Source of the DNA: Pseudolysinimonas_A sp049651805
GTDB taxonomy: Bacteria; Actinomycetota; Actinomycetes; Actinomycetales; Microbacteriaceae
Reading direction: 5' to 3'
Length of the DNA: 64,000 nt
Assembly: GCF_049651805.1 (NCBI RefSeq)
Contig: NZ_JBASCU010000008.1
Location: 1-64,000 of the forward strand
A model generated the notes under the pieces. The model did no database searches. It was not told the DNA's origin and worked only from the letters and a program-made list of their open reading frames with translations. Shown one piece after another: positions 43,679 through 53,324 of this stretch; the stretch's first letter is position 1, and each line of letters starts with the position of its first letter. Position numbers and translations under genes: made by a program.

Positions 43679-45538
43679 CTAGCTGGTCGTGGTACCGGCG
43701 TGCGTTGCGACATCGGTATCGTCGAGCAGCTCGACGGTGCCGGCCTTGCCGTCTATGCGCACGCGCTGCCCCGTCGTCAGCCGGGCGGTGGCGAAGCCCG
43801 TGCCTACGACCGCCGGGATGCCGTACTCCCGGCACACGATCGCGGCGTGGCTCATCATGCCTCCGATGTCGGTGATGACTCCCGTCGCCACCGCGAAGGC
43901 GGCGGCCCACGAGGGCGCGGTGATCGGAGCGACCAAGATCTCGCCAGGCTCGAGTAGGGACAGGTCCTTTTCGCTCCTCAGCACGCGAACGCGACCCTCG
44001 ACGATTCCGATCGAACCGGGGATGCCGTTCATGGTGGATGACGAGCCCGTCGTCGCGCCGAGCCAATCGGCGACCCGCTCCGTCGTGACCCCGTAGTTCA
44101 TGATGGCGAACGGGTCGGTGACCTGCTTCGGCGGGATACCGTACGCCGGCGGTGCACTGGCGCTCTGGAGGGCGTCGACGATTACCCGACGCTTGGCGAT
44201 CTCGGCCCCCCAGCGCTTCACCCCTCGGGCGGGGACGCCGATGGCCCAAGATTCGACGACGTCAAAGAGGACGGCGTCGAGTTCGAACCGGTTCATGTAG
44301 AACATGTCGTCGCGCGTCTGCGTGAAGCCGGCCGCGAGAAGGAAGTCTGCGAGCTCCCACGTCTTCTGCCAGAACACGTTGTGCGCCCAGTGCTCGACGT
44401 AGATGTTGTGTTCCTCGATGTACGGGAAGACGGTGCGCGCGAGCCCCAGTAACTCATCGAACTGCTTCGCTTCACCGTCGGTCAGCAGCGCCCGATACTC
44501 GTCCACGATCGCATCCCGCTCTGCACGCAGCCGTTCGACAGGACGTGCGATGCCCTCGCCGGCAGCGAGTTTCGTCGCATAGCGGGCGATGCCCTGCAGC
44601 GGAATGCTCAGGTCACTGGCCCACGTCTCTTGGTCGTGAGTGAATCCGTACTCCGCGAAGTAGTTGAACCAGGGATCCTTTGCCTTGTCGAAGGCCTCGA
44701 TCCAAGCCCGCCCCTCGTTGGTCTTCGCAAGCTCAGCGACGAGCATGTCGGGTGCATGTCCGGCACTGATTGCGGCGGTCAGCCCGAGCTCATTGGCGAG
44801 CGCGGCCAGGGCACGGAGCTCGTCGTCGGGCCGGAACGCCAGCACCTCGACGCCCGCAACCATGCGCGAGATGCTCTGCTCGCTGATCTGAGGGAACGCT
44901 TCCTTGCAGAACTGGAAGAAGGTGATGTAGCCCCCGTAGCCGAGGTTGAGGAACTCGAAGTGGTACTGCCAGACGACGAAGAACTCATCGATCAAACGGT
45001 GGTAGTTCTCGATGATGTTCCAGGACGTGGAACGGCCGCGCGCTTCGGTGACCACCTCGATCGGGTCCAGCTCGCCGAGCGGCGGAAAGGAGATGCCGCG
45101 AAGCGACTCGATCGCCGCATCCATCTTGGCTTTCCACTTGCTGTAGAGGTCATCCCAGTTCGCGTAGTAGTAACCGGCTCGTTCCTGAAAGTGGGCAACG
45201 CGAGCCTGAATCGTCTCGGGGTCCTCCACCGCGATCGGCGAGATGTACACGTAGCCGTTGACGATGCGGACATCGAGGCCGAGAGACACCGGCAAGACGA
45301 AGATTCGCGTGCTGTTCTGCCCCGCGCCGAGGTAGACGGCCTCCGCGCCGATGCTGTCGAACGGATGGGCGCCTCGCGACCAGTGCATGGTGTCGGCGAA
45401 CCAGAACCGCGCGTTCTCGTCGTCTCGGGTCTCCTCGCTGGGCACGAGGAAGTAGGGAAACATCGATTCCCAACCTTCGCCGCCGGCAGGGACCTCCGCC
45501 TCATTGAAGAACGGAAAACGATCGGACTGTGAACTCAT
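43679..45538 (-). CDS. PEP-synthase-like dikinase, phosphohistidine subunit (phenylphosphate-synthase alpha type)
   Basis: ATG at 45538 with AAAGGAG upstream; the longer frame is antisense read-through. 619 aa (about 69 kDa). The C-terminal swivelling domain has GGMMSHAAIVCREYGIPAVVG with the catalytic His, followed by a typical AxLTTGQRVRIDGKAGTVELL end. The large N-terminal part (about 450 aa, FFVVWQYHFEFLNLGYGGYITF and similar) replaces the PEP-binding barrel and probably binds the acceptor. This two-subunit format is that of phenylphosphate synthase (PpsA/PpsB) and of the aryl-phosphate synthase CreHI of 4-cresol breakdown. The acceptor here is unknown. Confidence 0.85.
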   Translation of the reverse strand: MSSQSDRFPFFNEAEVPAGGEGWESMFPYFLVPSEETRDDENARFWFADTMHWSRGAHPFDSIGAEAVYLGAGQNSTRIFVLPVSLGLDVRIVNGYVYISPIAVEDPETIQARVAHFQERAGYYYANWDDLYSKWKAKMDAAIESLRGISFPPLGELDPIEVVTEARGRSTSWNIIENYHRLIDEFFVVWQYHFEFLNLGYGGYITFFQFCKEAFPQISEQSISRMVAGVEVLAFRPDDELRALAALANELGLTAAISAGHAPDMLVAELAKTNEGRAWIEAFDKAKDPWFNYFAEYGFTHDQETWASDLSIPLQGIARYATKLAAGEGIARPVERLRAERDAIVDEYRALLTDGEAKQFDELLGLARTVFPYIEEHNIYVEHWAHNVFWQKTWELADFLLAAGFTQTRDDMFYMNRFELDAVLFDVVESWAIGVPARGVKRWGAEIAKRRVIVDALQSASAPPAYGIPPKQVTDPFAIMNYGVTTERVADWLGATTGSSSTMNGIPGSIGIVEGRVRVLRSEKDLSLLEPGEILVAPITAPSWAAAFAVATGVITDIGGMMSHAAIVCREYGIPAVVGTGFATARLTTGQRVRIDGKAGTVELLDDTDVATHAGTTTS

Positions 45539-46410
45539 GCTGTGACTCCTTTGTCGTATGGCGAATGGATGGGTGGGAATGCGCCGAAGAGAATGCGGAA
45601 GAGCTCTGACACGTCTGCCACGGCAAGATCGGGGCGACTTCGGCCGACCAGGGCATCGAATTGGGCGGCCGAGGTCGCACCGCTCAACACGAGGACGCTT
45701 TGAGCGCCCATCAGGCGTGCCAGCTCGATCTCGACGGTGGCGTCGCCGACCACCGCGATGGTCTGGGGTTGGCTGTCGAGACGGCGGAGCAAGGTCTCGG
45801 CGAGGGCCGGCGACGGCTTGCCGAGGACCTGAGGGGTGACGCCCGTCGTCCACCCGATCGCATGAGCAATCGCCGCCGACACCGCGACTGACTTCTGGAT
45901 CCCGCCGTGGAACCAAGGCGTGTCGACGGTTGTGTAGAGCGACGCTCCTGACTCGACCGCAATGCAGCCGGCGTTGATGTCTGAAGCGAGGTATTCGTCG
46001 GCCGCTCCGACCACCACGACGCCCGCGGGCCCGCCGTCTGCAGTGGTGACGACCGCGAGGCCGCGTGCCCGAAGGGGATCCACCAGCCCTTCCGCACCGA
46101 TCGCCAGCACCCTTGACGTCGGATGATGCGCCGCGATGTAGTCGGCGGCGGCGCTACCGGCGGTGACGACCTGATCGTCGGAGATCTCGAGACCGACAGA
46201 CCGGAGATGTGATGCGTACTGAGCGGGCGTGCGTTGCGAGGCGTTGGTGCACACCAGGATGCGCTGACCGGCGGCCTTCAGCGCCGACAGCAACTCCGCG
46301 GCCATCGGGAAGGGTTCGCCGCCGGCGCCACCCGCCCTCGCCGTTCGCATCAGGCAACCATCAACGTCGATGACCCACGCCGTGGTAGTCGCGAGAGGCT
46401 TGCCGGTCAC
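45535..46410 (-). CDS. HAD-IIA (NagD-like) phosphatase
   Basis: 291 aa. WVIDVDGCLM carries the nucleophile D-x-D, LVCTNAS is motif II, LGKPSPALAETLL gives the motif III Lys, and VVGDATVEIELARLMGA is motif IV with Glu where Asp is commoner. The cap is of the HAD-IIA (p-nitrophenyl-phosphatase/NagD) type. It overlaps both neighbours by 4 bp. Placed between dikinase and carboxylase genes, it may remove the phosphate from a carboxylated intermediate; this is inference. Confidence 0.85.
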   Translation of the reverse strand: MTGKPLATTTAWVIDVDGCLMRTARAGGAGGEPFPMAAELLSALKAAGQRILVCTNASQRTPAQYASHLRSVGLEISDDQVVTAGSAAADYIAAHHPTSRVLAIGAEGLVDPLRARGLAVVTTADGGPAGVVVVGAADEYLASDINAGCIAVESGASLYTTVDTPWFHGGIQKSVAVSAAIAHAIGWTTGVTPQVLGKPSPALAETLLRRLDSQPQTIAVVGDATVEIELARLMGAQSVLVLSGATSAAQFDALVGRSRPDLAVADVSELFRILFGAFPPIHSPYDKGVTA

Positions 46411-47879
46411 GTCAGGTCTCCCGCCGGCGCTTTGCGCTCGAGCCGAACCGAGGTGTCACCACGTGTGACAGAGAACGACGTGATCGACGGCCGCTCATCG
46501 AGAGTCGCTAACAGGTCCTTGAGCGAGGAGGCCGCCGAGCGACCGCGAGCCTGGATCATTCCGTCGACCTGTTCGGCTGGCATCACTGCGCGCAACAGCA
46601 GCTCCTCGTCGCTGAGGCTCGCCCCGAGTCGCTTGCGCAGTTCTGCGATGGTGATGTCCCCTCCGTCGTTGATCGGCTTTCTCCCACGGTTGGTATCCAT
46701 GGCGCGGTCCATCAGAGCCGGGTCAATCGGGCCGGGCAACTCCCCGAAGTCGCCGCGAAGTAGGTCGATCACCTCGTCGGAGATCTGCTTGTAGCGCTCC
46801 CCCGACAGGACGTTGAGGGTGGCCTGGGTGACGATGTATTGGGCAAACGGGGTCATCACGATCGGCCAGCCGAGGTCTGCACGCACCTGGACCGACTCCT
46901 CGATGACCTGGTCGAACAGGTCCGGACGGCGCAACTCCTTCAGTTGCCGCGCGAGGGTCGACTGCACGCCGCCCGGGATGGTGTGCCGGTAGTAGCTTTC
47001 GTCGTACTCGTTCGGGATACCAACGGGAAGCCGCCGGATCCTCGCCTGACGCTGCAGGTAGGCGGACGCTCTGGCCATGGCTTCGAGGTCGACGTTGACG
47101 GTGTGACCTCTGGCGCGAAGGTTCGCCACCAATCGTTGCGCCTCCGGGTGCGAGCTGCCGTTGGCGAGCGGAGGCAGTGCGCAGTGGATCGTCCGGATGC
47201 CGAGGTCCGCCGCATCCAACACGGTCAGCGGCGAGAGCCCTGTCGTGCTGTGCGAATGGATCTCATCGAGACGCGTCGACGCGAGGCTGCCCTGCAGCAA
47301 GGGAATGAGCGCCTTCGCCCGGTCCGGCGTCAGGAGGCCGGCCGGGTCCTTGAGGTAGACACTGTCGATATCGGCACAGCCATCGAGTTCGGCGATCTTC
47401 GCGGCGAAGTACTCGTCCGTGTGCACCGGACTGGTGGTGTAGCAGATGCCACCGATCACCTCGTCGAAGCCGACTCGCTTGGCAAGATTGGCCGTCCGTT
47501 TGGCCCCATCCATGTCGTGCATCGGGTCGATGACCCACAGTCGCCTGATGCCGTTCCGAGCGAGCAGTTCGAACGCCAGCTCGAAGACGGCATCCGGCGT
47601 GCGATGGAACGTGATGAAGCGCTTGCCCGTGGTGAGAAACCCGAGCTTCGTTCGCGGTGCGCGTTCGCGCGCGACGCGGATGCGTTCCCACGGGTCTTCC
47701 TTGTGAAAGCGCACAGCGACCGCGAGCATCGTGCTGCTCATCAGTTCGAGCGCTCGGTAGCCCACCTCATCCAAGAGGGGAACGGCACCTTCGATCATTC
47801 GCGTGGTAACTCCAGTAGCTCCCCAGAGGCTCTGGTTTCCATCCCGCAGGGAGACGTCTACGAGTTCGATCTCAGCCAT
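46407..47879 (-). CDS. OadA/PycB-like biotin-dependent carboxyltransferase subunit
   Basis: 490 aa, the size of the transcarboxylase 5S/OadA carboxyltransferase. HMGL-like barrel: VSLRDGNQS (metal Asp and acceptor-binding Arg), VYLKDPAGLLTPDRAK with the carbamylated Lys, LDEIHSHSTTGL with the H-x-H metal pair, then a PYC_OADA part (IPNEYDESYYRHTIPGGVQSTL). The usual SL-[ATR] motif is changed to SLWGATGVTTRM. It transfers CO2 from carboxybiotin to an acceptor; pyruvate is usual, but here another is possible. It has no biotinyl domain; the carrier is encoded separately. Confidence 0.87.
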   Translation of the reverse strand: MAEIELVDVSLRDGNQSLWGATGVTTRMIEGAVPLLDEVGYRALELMSSTMLAVAVRFHKEDPWERIRVARERAPRTKLGFLTTGKRFITFHRTPDAVFELAFELLARNGIRRLWVIDPMHDMDGAKRTANLAKRVGFDEVIGGICYTTSPVHTDEYFAAKIAELDGCADIDSVYLKDPAGLLTPDRAKALIPLLQGSLASTRLDEIHSHSTTGLSPLTVLDAADLGIRTIHCALPPLANGSSHPEAQRLVANLRARGHTVNVDLEAMARASAYLQRQARIRRLPVGIPNEYDESYYRHTIPGGVQSTLARQLKELRRPDLFDQVIEESVQVRADLGWPIVMTPFAQYIVTQATLNVLSGERYKQISDEVIDLLRGDFGELPGPIDPALMDRAMDTNRGRKPINDGGDITIAELRKRLGASLSDEELLLRAVMPAEQVDGMIQARGRSAASSLKDLLATLDERPSITSFSVTRGDTSVRLERKAPAGDLT

Positions 47880-49231
47880 CAGTGCGTCGCCCCTTGCGCG
47901 ATCAAGCCGTCCAGCCAGTTAGTCGTGACGCTGTTTCCCCGATAGTCGGCGTGGGCGATGATTCGCTTGAGCAGCTCTAGCGACGTGGTCAGACCACCCA
48001 CCCCGAACTCGTCGAGCCCTTCACTCATCAGTTGGATCGCCGACGCCCTATCAGGTCCCCAGGCGATGAGCTTGCCCATCAGCGCGTCGTAGAAGGGTGG
48101 AAAGACGTAGCCCTGATAGACGTGCGAGTCGAGCCGAAGCCCGGCGCGAACGGGTGGCCGCCACGTTTCAACGACCCCTGGGGACGGGGCGAGAGCCCGA
48201 TCAGGATCCTGTGCCGTAACCCGGCACTCAATGGCGTGCCCGCTGAGCCGCACGTCGGCCTGGGTGAACGACAGCGGCGCTCCGAGCGCGACGAGGATCT
48301 GTTCTCGGACCAGGTCGATCCCTGTGACCATCTCGGTGACCGGATGTTCGACTTGCACACGGGGATTGACCTCCAGGAAGCTCACCTCCTCGCGATCTAC
48401 GTCGTAAAGAAACTCGACCGTGCCGAGACCGACATAGTCCAGTTCTTCTGCGATGCGAAGCGCGCTGTCATGCAGGATTGCTCGGGTGGCCGCCGAGAGC
48501 GCGGCGCAGGGAGCTTCCTCTACGACCTTCTGGTAGCTGAACTGCACCGAGCACTCCCGCTCACCAAGGTGAACGCGGTTGCCGTGGCGGTCCCCCAATA
48601 TCTGCACCTCGACGTGCTTGGCGTCGCTGACGAATCGTTCCAAGAAGACGGTTCCGTCGCCGAACGCCGACTGGGCTTCGGACGAAGCCAGATCCCATGC
48701 TTGAGCGAGGTCGGATTCGTGATCGACGCGTTTCATTCCCCGCCCGCCGCCGCCATGGGCCGCCTTGATGAGAACCGGGTACCCGATCTGCTCGGCGAGG
48801 GCGTTCACCTGGGGAAGACCGTCTGCTGTGCCGCCTGCCGAGACCGGGACGCCCACCGATATGGCGAGGGCACGAGCCCTCAGTTTGTCGCCAAGCGCTT
48901 CCAACGCCGCGGGCGCGGGACCAATGAAGGTCAGGCCGTTCTCTGCACAAAGTTGCGCGAACGCGGGCCGCTCGGAGAGAAAGCCGTATCCGGGATGGAC
49001 TGCGGTGCAATCGGTCGACACCGCCGCTTGTACAACTGTCTCCATCGCCAGATAGCTGTCACCCGGGCGAGGACCACCTAACGTGACGACTCGACCCGCG
49101 CGTCTTGCTGCCAAGGTCTTCCGGTCTGCAGTCGAGACTCCCAAGACCGTTTCGAAACCCAGCCGCTCGCACGCCTCGATGATCCGTACCGCGATTTCGC
49201 CGCGGTTGGCGACAAAGATCCGGACTGTCAT
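47879..49231 (-). CDS. biotin carboxylase subunit
   Basis: 450 aa, AccC type. FVANRGEIAVRIIEACERLG is the N-terminal signature. The ATP-grasp domain has AAHGGGGRGMKRV (Gly-rich loop), FLEVNPRVQVEHPVTEMVTGIDLV, and SGHAIECRVTAQDPDRALAPSPG near the end. It carboxylates biotin on the carrier with ATP and bicarbonate. ATGA overlap with the carrier gene upstream and one-base overlap with the carboxyltransferase gene downstream indicate a fixed three-subunit complex. Confidence 0.93.
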   Translation of the reverse strand: MTVRIFVANRGEIAVRIIEACERLGFETVLGVSTADRKTLAARRAGRVVTLGGPRPGDSYLAMETVVQAAVSTDCTAVHPGYGFLSERPAFAQLCAENGLTFIGPAPAALEALGDKLRARALAISVGVPVSAGGTADGLPQVNALAEQIGYPVLIKAAHGGGGRGMKRVDHESDLAQAWDLASSEAQSAFGDGTVFLERFVSDAKHVEVQILGDRHGNRVHLGERECSVQFSYQKVVEEAPCAALSAATRAILHDSALRIAEELDYVGLGTVEFLYDVDREEVSFLEVNPRVQVEHPVTEMVTGIDLVREQILVALGAPLSFTQADVRLSGHAIECRVTAQDPDRALAPSPGVVETWRPPVRAGLRLDSHVYQGYVFPPFYDALMGKLIAWGPDRASAIQLMSEGLDEFGVGGLTTSLELLKRIIAHADYRGNSVTTNWLDGLIAQGATH

Positions 49232-49707
49232 GGCAGCGGACGGATCTCGAAGAGCGGTTGCTCGAACTCGACCAGCTCACCATCTCTCGCGAGGACGGCC
49301 GTGATCTCTCCGGCCACTTCGGCGACGACCGACGACATCAGTTTCATGACCTCGATGATGCAGAGCAGATCTCCCGCCGCGACGATGGCGCCCACCTCGA
49401 CGAATGGAGGTTCGCCCGGTTTGGGCGACCGGTAGAAGGCGCCGAGCATCGGAGCTGTCACGTGCACCTTTCCGGGCGAGGGTCCTCGGTCGGGTTGCGC
49501 GGGTTGTGAGGCTGCGGGTGGTGTCGAGACCTGCCGCTCGACGGTGTCCGGGACCGCGTGCGGCCTGGGGGACTCCGCTGAATCGGACAACAAATGTCCG
49601 CGACTTATCGCGAGCTTCATCTCGCCCTTCTCGAACCGGAACTCGGTGAATTCCATGCCCTCAACGAGTTCGATGATCGCCGCAAGCTCCTCGAGATCTG
49701 GATCCAT
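49228..49707 (-). CDS. biotin carboxyl carrier protein
   Basis: ATG at 49707 (MDPDLEELAAIIELVEGMEFTEFRFEKG); a longer TTG frame is not supported. 159 aa: AccB-like N-terminal helix, a Pro/Ala-rich linker (PPAASQPAQPDRGPSPG), then the biotinyl domain with APMLGAFYRSPKPGEPPFV and the biotin Lys in IIEVMKLM. It shuttles carboxyl groups between the biotin carboxylase and the carboxyltransferase. 150 bp separate it from the dehydrogenase gene upstream, the largest gap inside the core set. Confidence 0.93.
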   Translation of the reverse strand: MDPDLEELAAIIELVEGMEFTEFRFEKGEMKLAISRGHLLSDSAESPRPHAVPDTVERQVSTPPAASQPAQPDRGPSPGKVHVTAPMLGAFYRSPKPGEPPFVEVGAIVAAGDLLCIIEVMKLMSSVVAEVAGEITAVLARDGELVEFEQPLFEIRPLP

Positions 49708-49857
49708 GAGAAGGGAGCCCTTCCGCTGTCTGGCGCGCTCGACCGTGAGCGTCGCTCCTACTTGAAAGCTACAAACATGTTCCGCTGAAAGCAATGAGTG
49801 AGGACGACGATTCTTCCTTGCGGAATGCTCTTGCCTTTCGTCGCCCCCTCCTCTTCC

Positions 49858-50667
49858 TCAGCGCGGGAAGGCCGCCGCGACACCGCCATCGACATTGATC
49901 ACTCCGCCAGTCACCAGGGCGCTGTCGGCAGAAAGGAGAAAGGCGACCGAGGCAGCGACATCCTCGGGTCTCACGCTGCGCCCGAGTGCAGTTCTGTCGG
50001 CATAGAAGGATTCCAGCGCCTGTGGATTCACGCCGAGCGCCGCCGCCCGTGCCTCACGGACGCCCTGCTCCCACACTCTCGAGCCCGCGAAGACCGCACC
50101 CGGATTGATAGCGTTGACGCGAATCTGGTGAGGCCCGCCCTCAAGCGCTGCAACACGCATCAGCTGCACCATCGCTGCCTTCGACGCCGAATACGCGCCA
50201 AACCCTGCGCTGGGGCCGAATGCGCTCTTGCTCGCGATGAAGACGATCGATCCCCCGCGCTTCGCCCGCTTCATGACGCGCAAGGATTCGCGGGTTAACA
50301 GAAACGCCGTATCGACATTGACCCGAAATGCCCGGACCCAATCCGCTGCGTCGATCTCGTCGAGCATCCCGGTCACACCGACGCCCGCGTTGCATACGAC
50401 GCCATCCAGACCGCCGTGATCGCGAACCGCCGCATCAGCCGTCCTCTCAGCGACCTTTGGATCGGACTGGTCACCGACCACGACGGTGCACGCCGGCGCA
50501 CCTAGATCGGCGAGCTCTCGAGCGACCGTGGCCAAGCCGTCGACCTCCAGATCCGCGAGTACCAGCGACCACCCGTCGCGGCCCAGGCGATGAGCGATCC
50601 CTCGGCCGATGCCGGAAGCCGCACCCGTGACGATCGCGGTTCTAGAACCCTGAGAAGGGCGGCCCAC
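49858..50667 (-). CDS. short-chain dehydrogenase/reductase
   Basis: GTG at 50667 (MGRPSQGSRTAIVTGAASGIGRGIA) chosen; the frame upstream runs through the permease. 269 aa classical SDR: TGAASGIG cofactor motif, NAGVG, catalytic Ser in IVFIASKSAFGP and Y-x3-K in GAYSASKAAMV, and the C-terminal VTGGVINVDGG. Asp after the second beta strand (LVLADLEVDG) points to NAD(H). It probably oxidises an alcohol or polyol after import by the adjacent transporter. Confidence 0.9.
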   Translation of the reverse strand: MGRPSQGSRTAIVTGAASGIGRGIAHRLGRDGWSLVLADLEVDGLATVARELADLGAPACTVVVGDQSDPKVAERTADAAVRDHGGLDGVVCNAGVGVTGMLDEIDAADWVRAFRVNVDTAFLLTRESLRVMKRAKRGGSIVFIASKSAFGPSAGFGAYSASKAAMVQLMRVAALEGGPHQIRVNAINPGAVFAGSRVWEQGVREARAAALGVNPQALESFYADRTALGRSVRPEDVAASVAFLLSADSALVTGGVINVDGGVAAAFPR

Positions 50668-50678
50668 TTCTAGCGCTC

Positions 50679-51737
50679 TCAGGCCTTCAGCCCACGGGCG
50701 AGCCGTCCGCGGAATCGCTCGAACGTCAGTGCCAGGAACAGAATCGCGCCGGTCGCAACCGCTTGCCAGAAGGTGGGCACGCCGGAGAGCGTCAGGCCGT
50801 TCTGAAGGACCCCGATAAAGATGCACCCGACGGCGGTGCCCCAGACACTTCCCGACCCCCCCGCGAAAGACGTTCCGCCAAGTAGCACCGCGGATGCGGC
50901 CGCGAGTTCGAGCCCGATGCCGCCGGTAACGGGCTGGGACGATGTGAGCCGCCCGACCAGGAGAACCCCTGCCAGCGCCGCCAGGCCGCCGCTCAGTGCG
51001 AAGACACCTGCTCGGACCCGTCGCACATCGATTCCCGCCAGCCACGCGGCCTCGGGATTGCCTCCGACCGCGAAGACCATCCGACCGAACCTCGACCACT
51101 TCAACACAGCGAATCCGAGGACGTACACGACAACGACCACGGCGATCGGCACGGGGACCGGGCCCAGCTTTCCGTCGCCGAGGTACTGCACGAGGGGCCA
51201 GCTCGATGTATCCGCCGACTGACCGTTGGAGATCAGCAGGGCGGCGCCACGGAAAATCGACAGCGTCGCGAGTGTGACGACGAAGAAGTTGAATGCCAGG
51301 AACCCGATCGGCAGCCCGTTGGCGATCAGCGCGATCAGCGAGCACGCGACGAGAGTGGCGAGTATCGCGAGCGGTGCAGGAAGGCCCGCACTGAGGGCCA
51401 TGACCAGAATGACGCCCGCAAGTGCGGACATCGACCCCACTGAGAGATCGAAGGCTCCAGCGATCATCACAAACGTCATTCCGAGGGCCGCAATCAGGAG
51501 GGCCGTGGTCGTGCGCAGGATGCCCGATGCGTTCTCGCTGGTGAGAAAGGACGGCTGTGTCAGCGAGAAGAAGATAGTGAGGGCAATCGCGGCCAGAAGG
51601 ATGCCGCCTGATGAACCCAAGGCGGTCGTTAGCCGACGACCCATCCCTTTCCACGGCCCTCGTTCGAGCTCCCGCGGCGGCTGCCTGACGGCAGATTCGT
51701 CGTGACCTTGTTCAGCCGGTGACTTCTTGAGGCTCAC
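50679..51737 (-). CDS. RbsC-like ABC importer permease
   Basis: 352 aa with about nine to ten TM helices. ALLIAALGMTFVMIAGAFDLSVGSMSALAGV is the BPD_transp_2 signature and GRMVFAVGGNPEAAWLAGIDVRR is the EAA-like loop. It resembles ribose/branched sugar permeases and forms the channel of the importer with the ATPase (26-bp overlap) and the lipoprotein. Confidence 0.93.
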   Translation of the reverse strand: MSLKKSPAEQGHDESAVRQPPRELERGPWKGMGRRLTTALGSSGGILLAAIALTIFFSLTQPSFLTSENASGILRTTTALLIAALGMTFVMIAGAFDLSVGSMSALAGVILVMALSAGLPAPLAILATLVACSLIALIANGLPIGFLAFNFFVVTLATLSIFRGAALLISNGQSADTSSWPLVQYLGDGKLGPVPVPIAVVVVVYVLGFAVLKWSRFGRMVFAVGGNPEAAWLAGIDVRRVRAGVFALSGGLAALAGVLLVGRLTSSQPVTGGIGLELAAASAVLLGGTSFAGGSGSVWGTAVGCIFIGVLQNGLTLSGVPTFWQAVATGAILFLALTFERFRGRLARGLKA

Positions 51738-53262
51738 GCGGCCCCTCCTTTTCTATGATGAGGTGGAGCAGAGACTCCTCGGAGGCCTCGTGGCGCTGGA
51801 GTTCGCCGACGATCTGGCCACGACGCATCGCGACGATTCGATCGCTGACGGCGAGCAGCTCGGGCATGTCCGAACTGATGACGATGATCGCGACGCCGGC
51901 TTTCGCGAGATCGTCGATGATCTCGTAGATCTCGCGCTTGGCGCCGACATCGATCCCCTGCGTGGGTTCATCAAGGATCAGGACCTTGGGGTTGGACATC
52001 AGGCACTTCGCGAAGGCCACCTTTTGCTGGTTCCCTCCGGACAACGACAGGACCAGGACGTCCAGGGAGCTGGCGCGGATACGTAGTGAATCCGCCTTCT
52101 CATGTGCAAGGGCCTGTTCTCGCGACTTGCGAATAACCGAGAGCGGGCCGAGCTCGAAGAGGCGGCCCAGTGTGATGTTGTCCAAGACAGACTTCGAGGC
52201 GATGATCGCGCTTCGCTTTCGGTCCTCAGGCAGGAGGGCAATGCCAGACCGGAGACTGTCCAGAGGGGTCGACAACGCGACCGCCTCGCCGCGCACGCGG
52301 ACTGATCCCGTGCCCCCGGGACGGAGGCCCGCGAGCGTCCGAGCGAGCGCGCTCCGGCCCGACCCGGCAAGCCCACCTACGCCGAGCACCTCGCCAGCGC
52401 GGACCTCGAACGATACGTTTCGCAGAATGCCCCGATTCAAGCCCTCGACCTCGAGGACATTCCCGCCGCGGCCGCGACCACTGGACTTCCACTCCAGCAG
52501 GTCCCGGCCGACCATAAGGCGGATCAGCTCGGACTCGCTGGTGGAGCCGATGTCAACGGTTCTTCGATGTACCCCGTCGCGCAAGACGGAGGCGCGATCG
52601 CACAGGTCGAACACTTCAGCCATGCGGTGGGAAACCAGGACGATTCCCACTCCCGTGCTCTTGAGGTGCCGCAGATGGTCGAAGACCCGCCTCGACTGCG
52701 TGACGTTCAACGCTGTCGTCGGCTCATCGAGCAGGAGCAGGTCCGGGTTGGAGAGGAGCCCTCGCGCGATATTCACGAGCTGGGCCTGGTCCGTACGGAG
52801 CTCGCCCGCGGTCCGTCGAGGATCGATGTCGGCTCCGATGAGGTCGAGTGTCGCGCGGCACAGATCGTTCATCTGTTTTCGCGCGATCCGGAACGGCGTC
52901 CCTGGCCAACGACCCATGGCCATGTTCTCCGCCACGGTCGTGTGCTTGTTCAACTGGACATCCTGAGCAACCAGGGCGATGCCGTGCTTCCATGCATCGC
53001 TCGGCCGGCTCACTCGCAACGGAACACCGTCTTTGAGCAACGTGCCTTCGTCCGCATGGAGGCGACCAGCAACGATGTTGGACAGGGTCGACTTGCCCGA
53101 GCCGTTCTCTCCGAGAAGGGCATGGACCTCACCTCGACGCACGGCAAGCCTCGCGTCGCGGAGCGCGTGGATACCACCGAAGGACTTTGCGACGCCGGAG
53201 GCATCGAGGGCAAGTGGCGGCAAGGCGGACGGGTTCGGTTGATGTCTATTTATCATGTTCAT
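51712..53262 (-). CDS. RbsA-like ABC importer, tandem ATPase
   Basis: ATG at 53262 (MNMINRHQPNP) or 53256. 516 aa with two nucleotide-binding domains. The first has LLGENGSGKST and LLLLDEPTTALN but a weak signature (TDQAQLVNIARGL). The second has a degenerate P-loop (GVGGLAGSGRSAL) and a good signature (LSGGNQQKVAFAKCL, VLILDEPTQGIDVG). This asymmetry is normal for RbsA-type proteins. It drives the sugar-like importer of the island. Confidence 0.93.
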   Translation of the reverse strand: MNMINRHQPNPSALPPLALDASGVAKSFGGIHALRDARLAVRRGEVHALLGENGSGKSTLSNIVAGRLHADEGTLLKDGVPLRVSRPSDAWKHGIALVAQDVQLNKHTTVAENMAMGRWPGTPFRIARKQMNDLCRATLDLIGADIDPRRTAGELRTDQAQLVNIARGLLSNPDLLLLDEPTTALNVTQSRRVFDHLRHLKSTGVGIVLVSHRMAEVFDLCDRASVLRDGVHRRTVDIGSTSESELIRLMVGRDLLEWKSSGRGRGGNVLEVEGLNRGILRNVSFEVRAGEVLGVGGLAGSGRSALARTLAGLRPGGTGSVRVRGEAVALSTPLDSLRSGIALLPEDRKRSAIIASKSVLDNITLGRLFELGPLSVIRKSREQALAHEKADSLRIRASSLDVLVLSLSGGNQQKVAFAKCLMSNPKVLILDEPTQGIDVGAKREIYEIIDDLAKAGVAIIVISSDMPELLAVSDRIVAMRRGQIVGELQRHEASEESLLHLIIEKEGPREPQEVTG

Positions 53263-53324
53263 GGCTTCGTCGACGAGGGGCGGCTGCCAGGACGTGGAGT
53301 GCACCTGGCAGCCGCACAAGCGGA

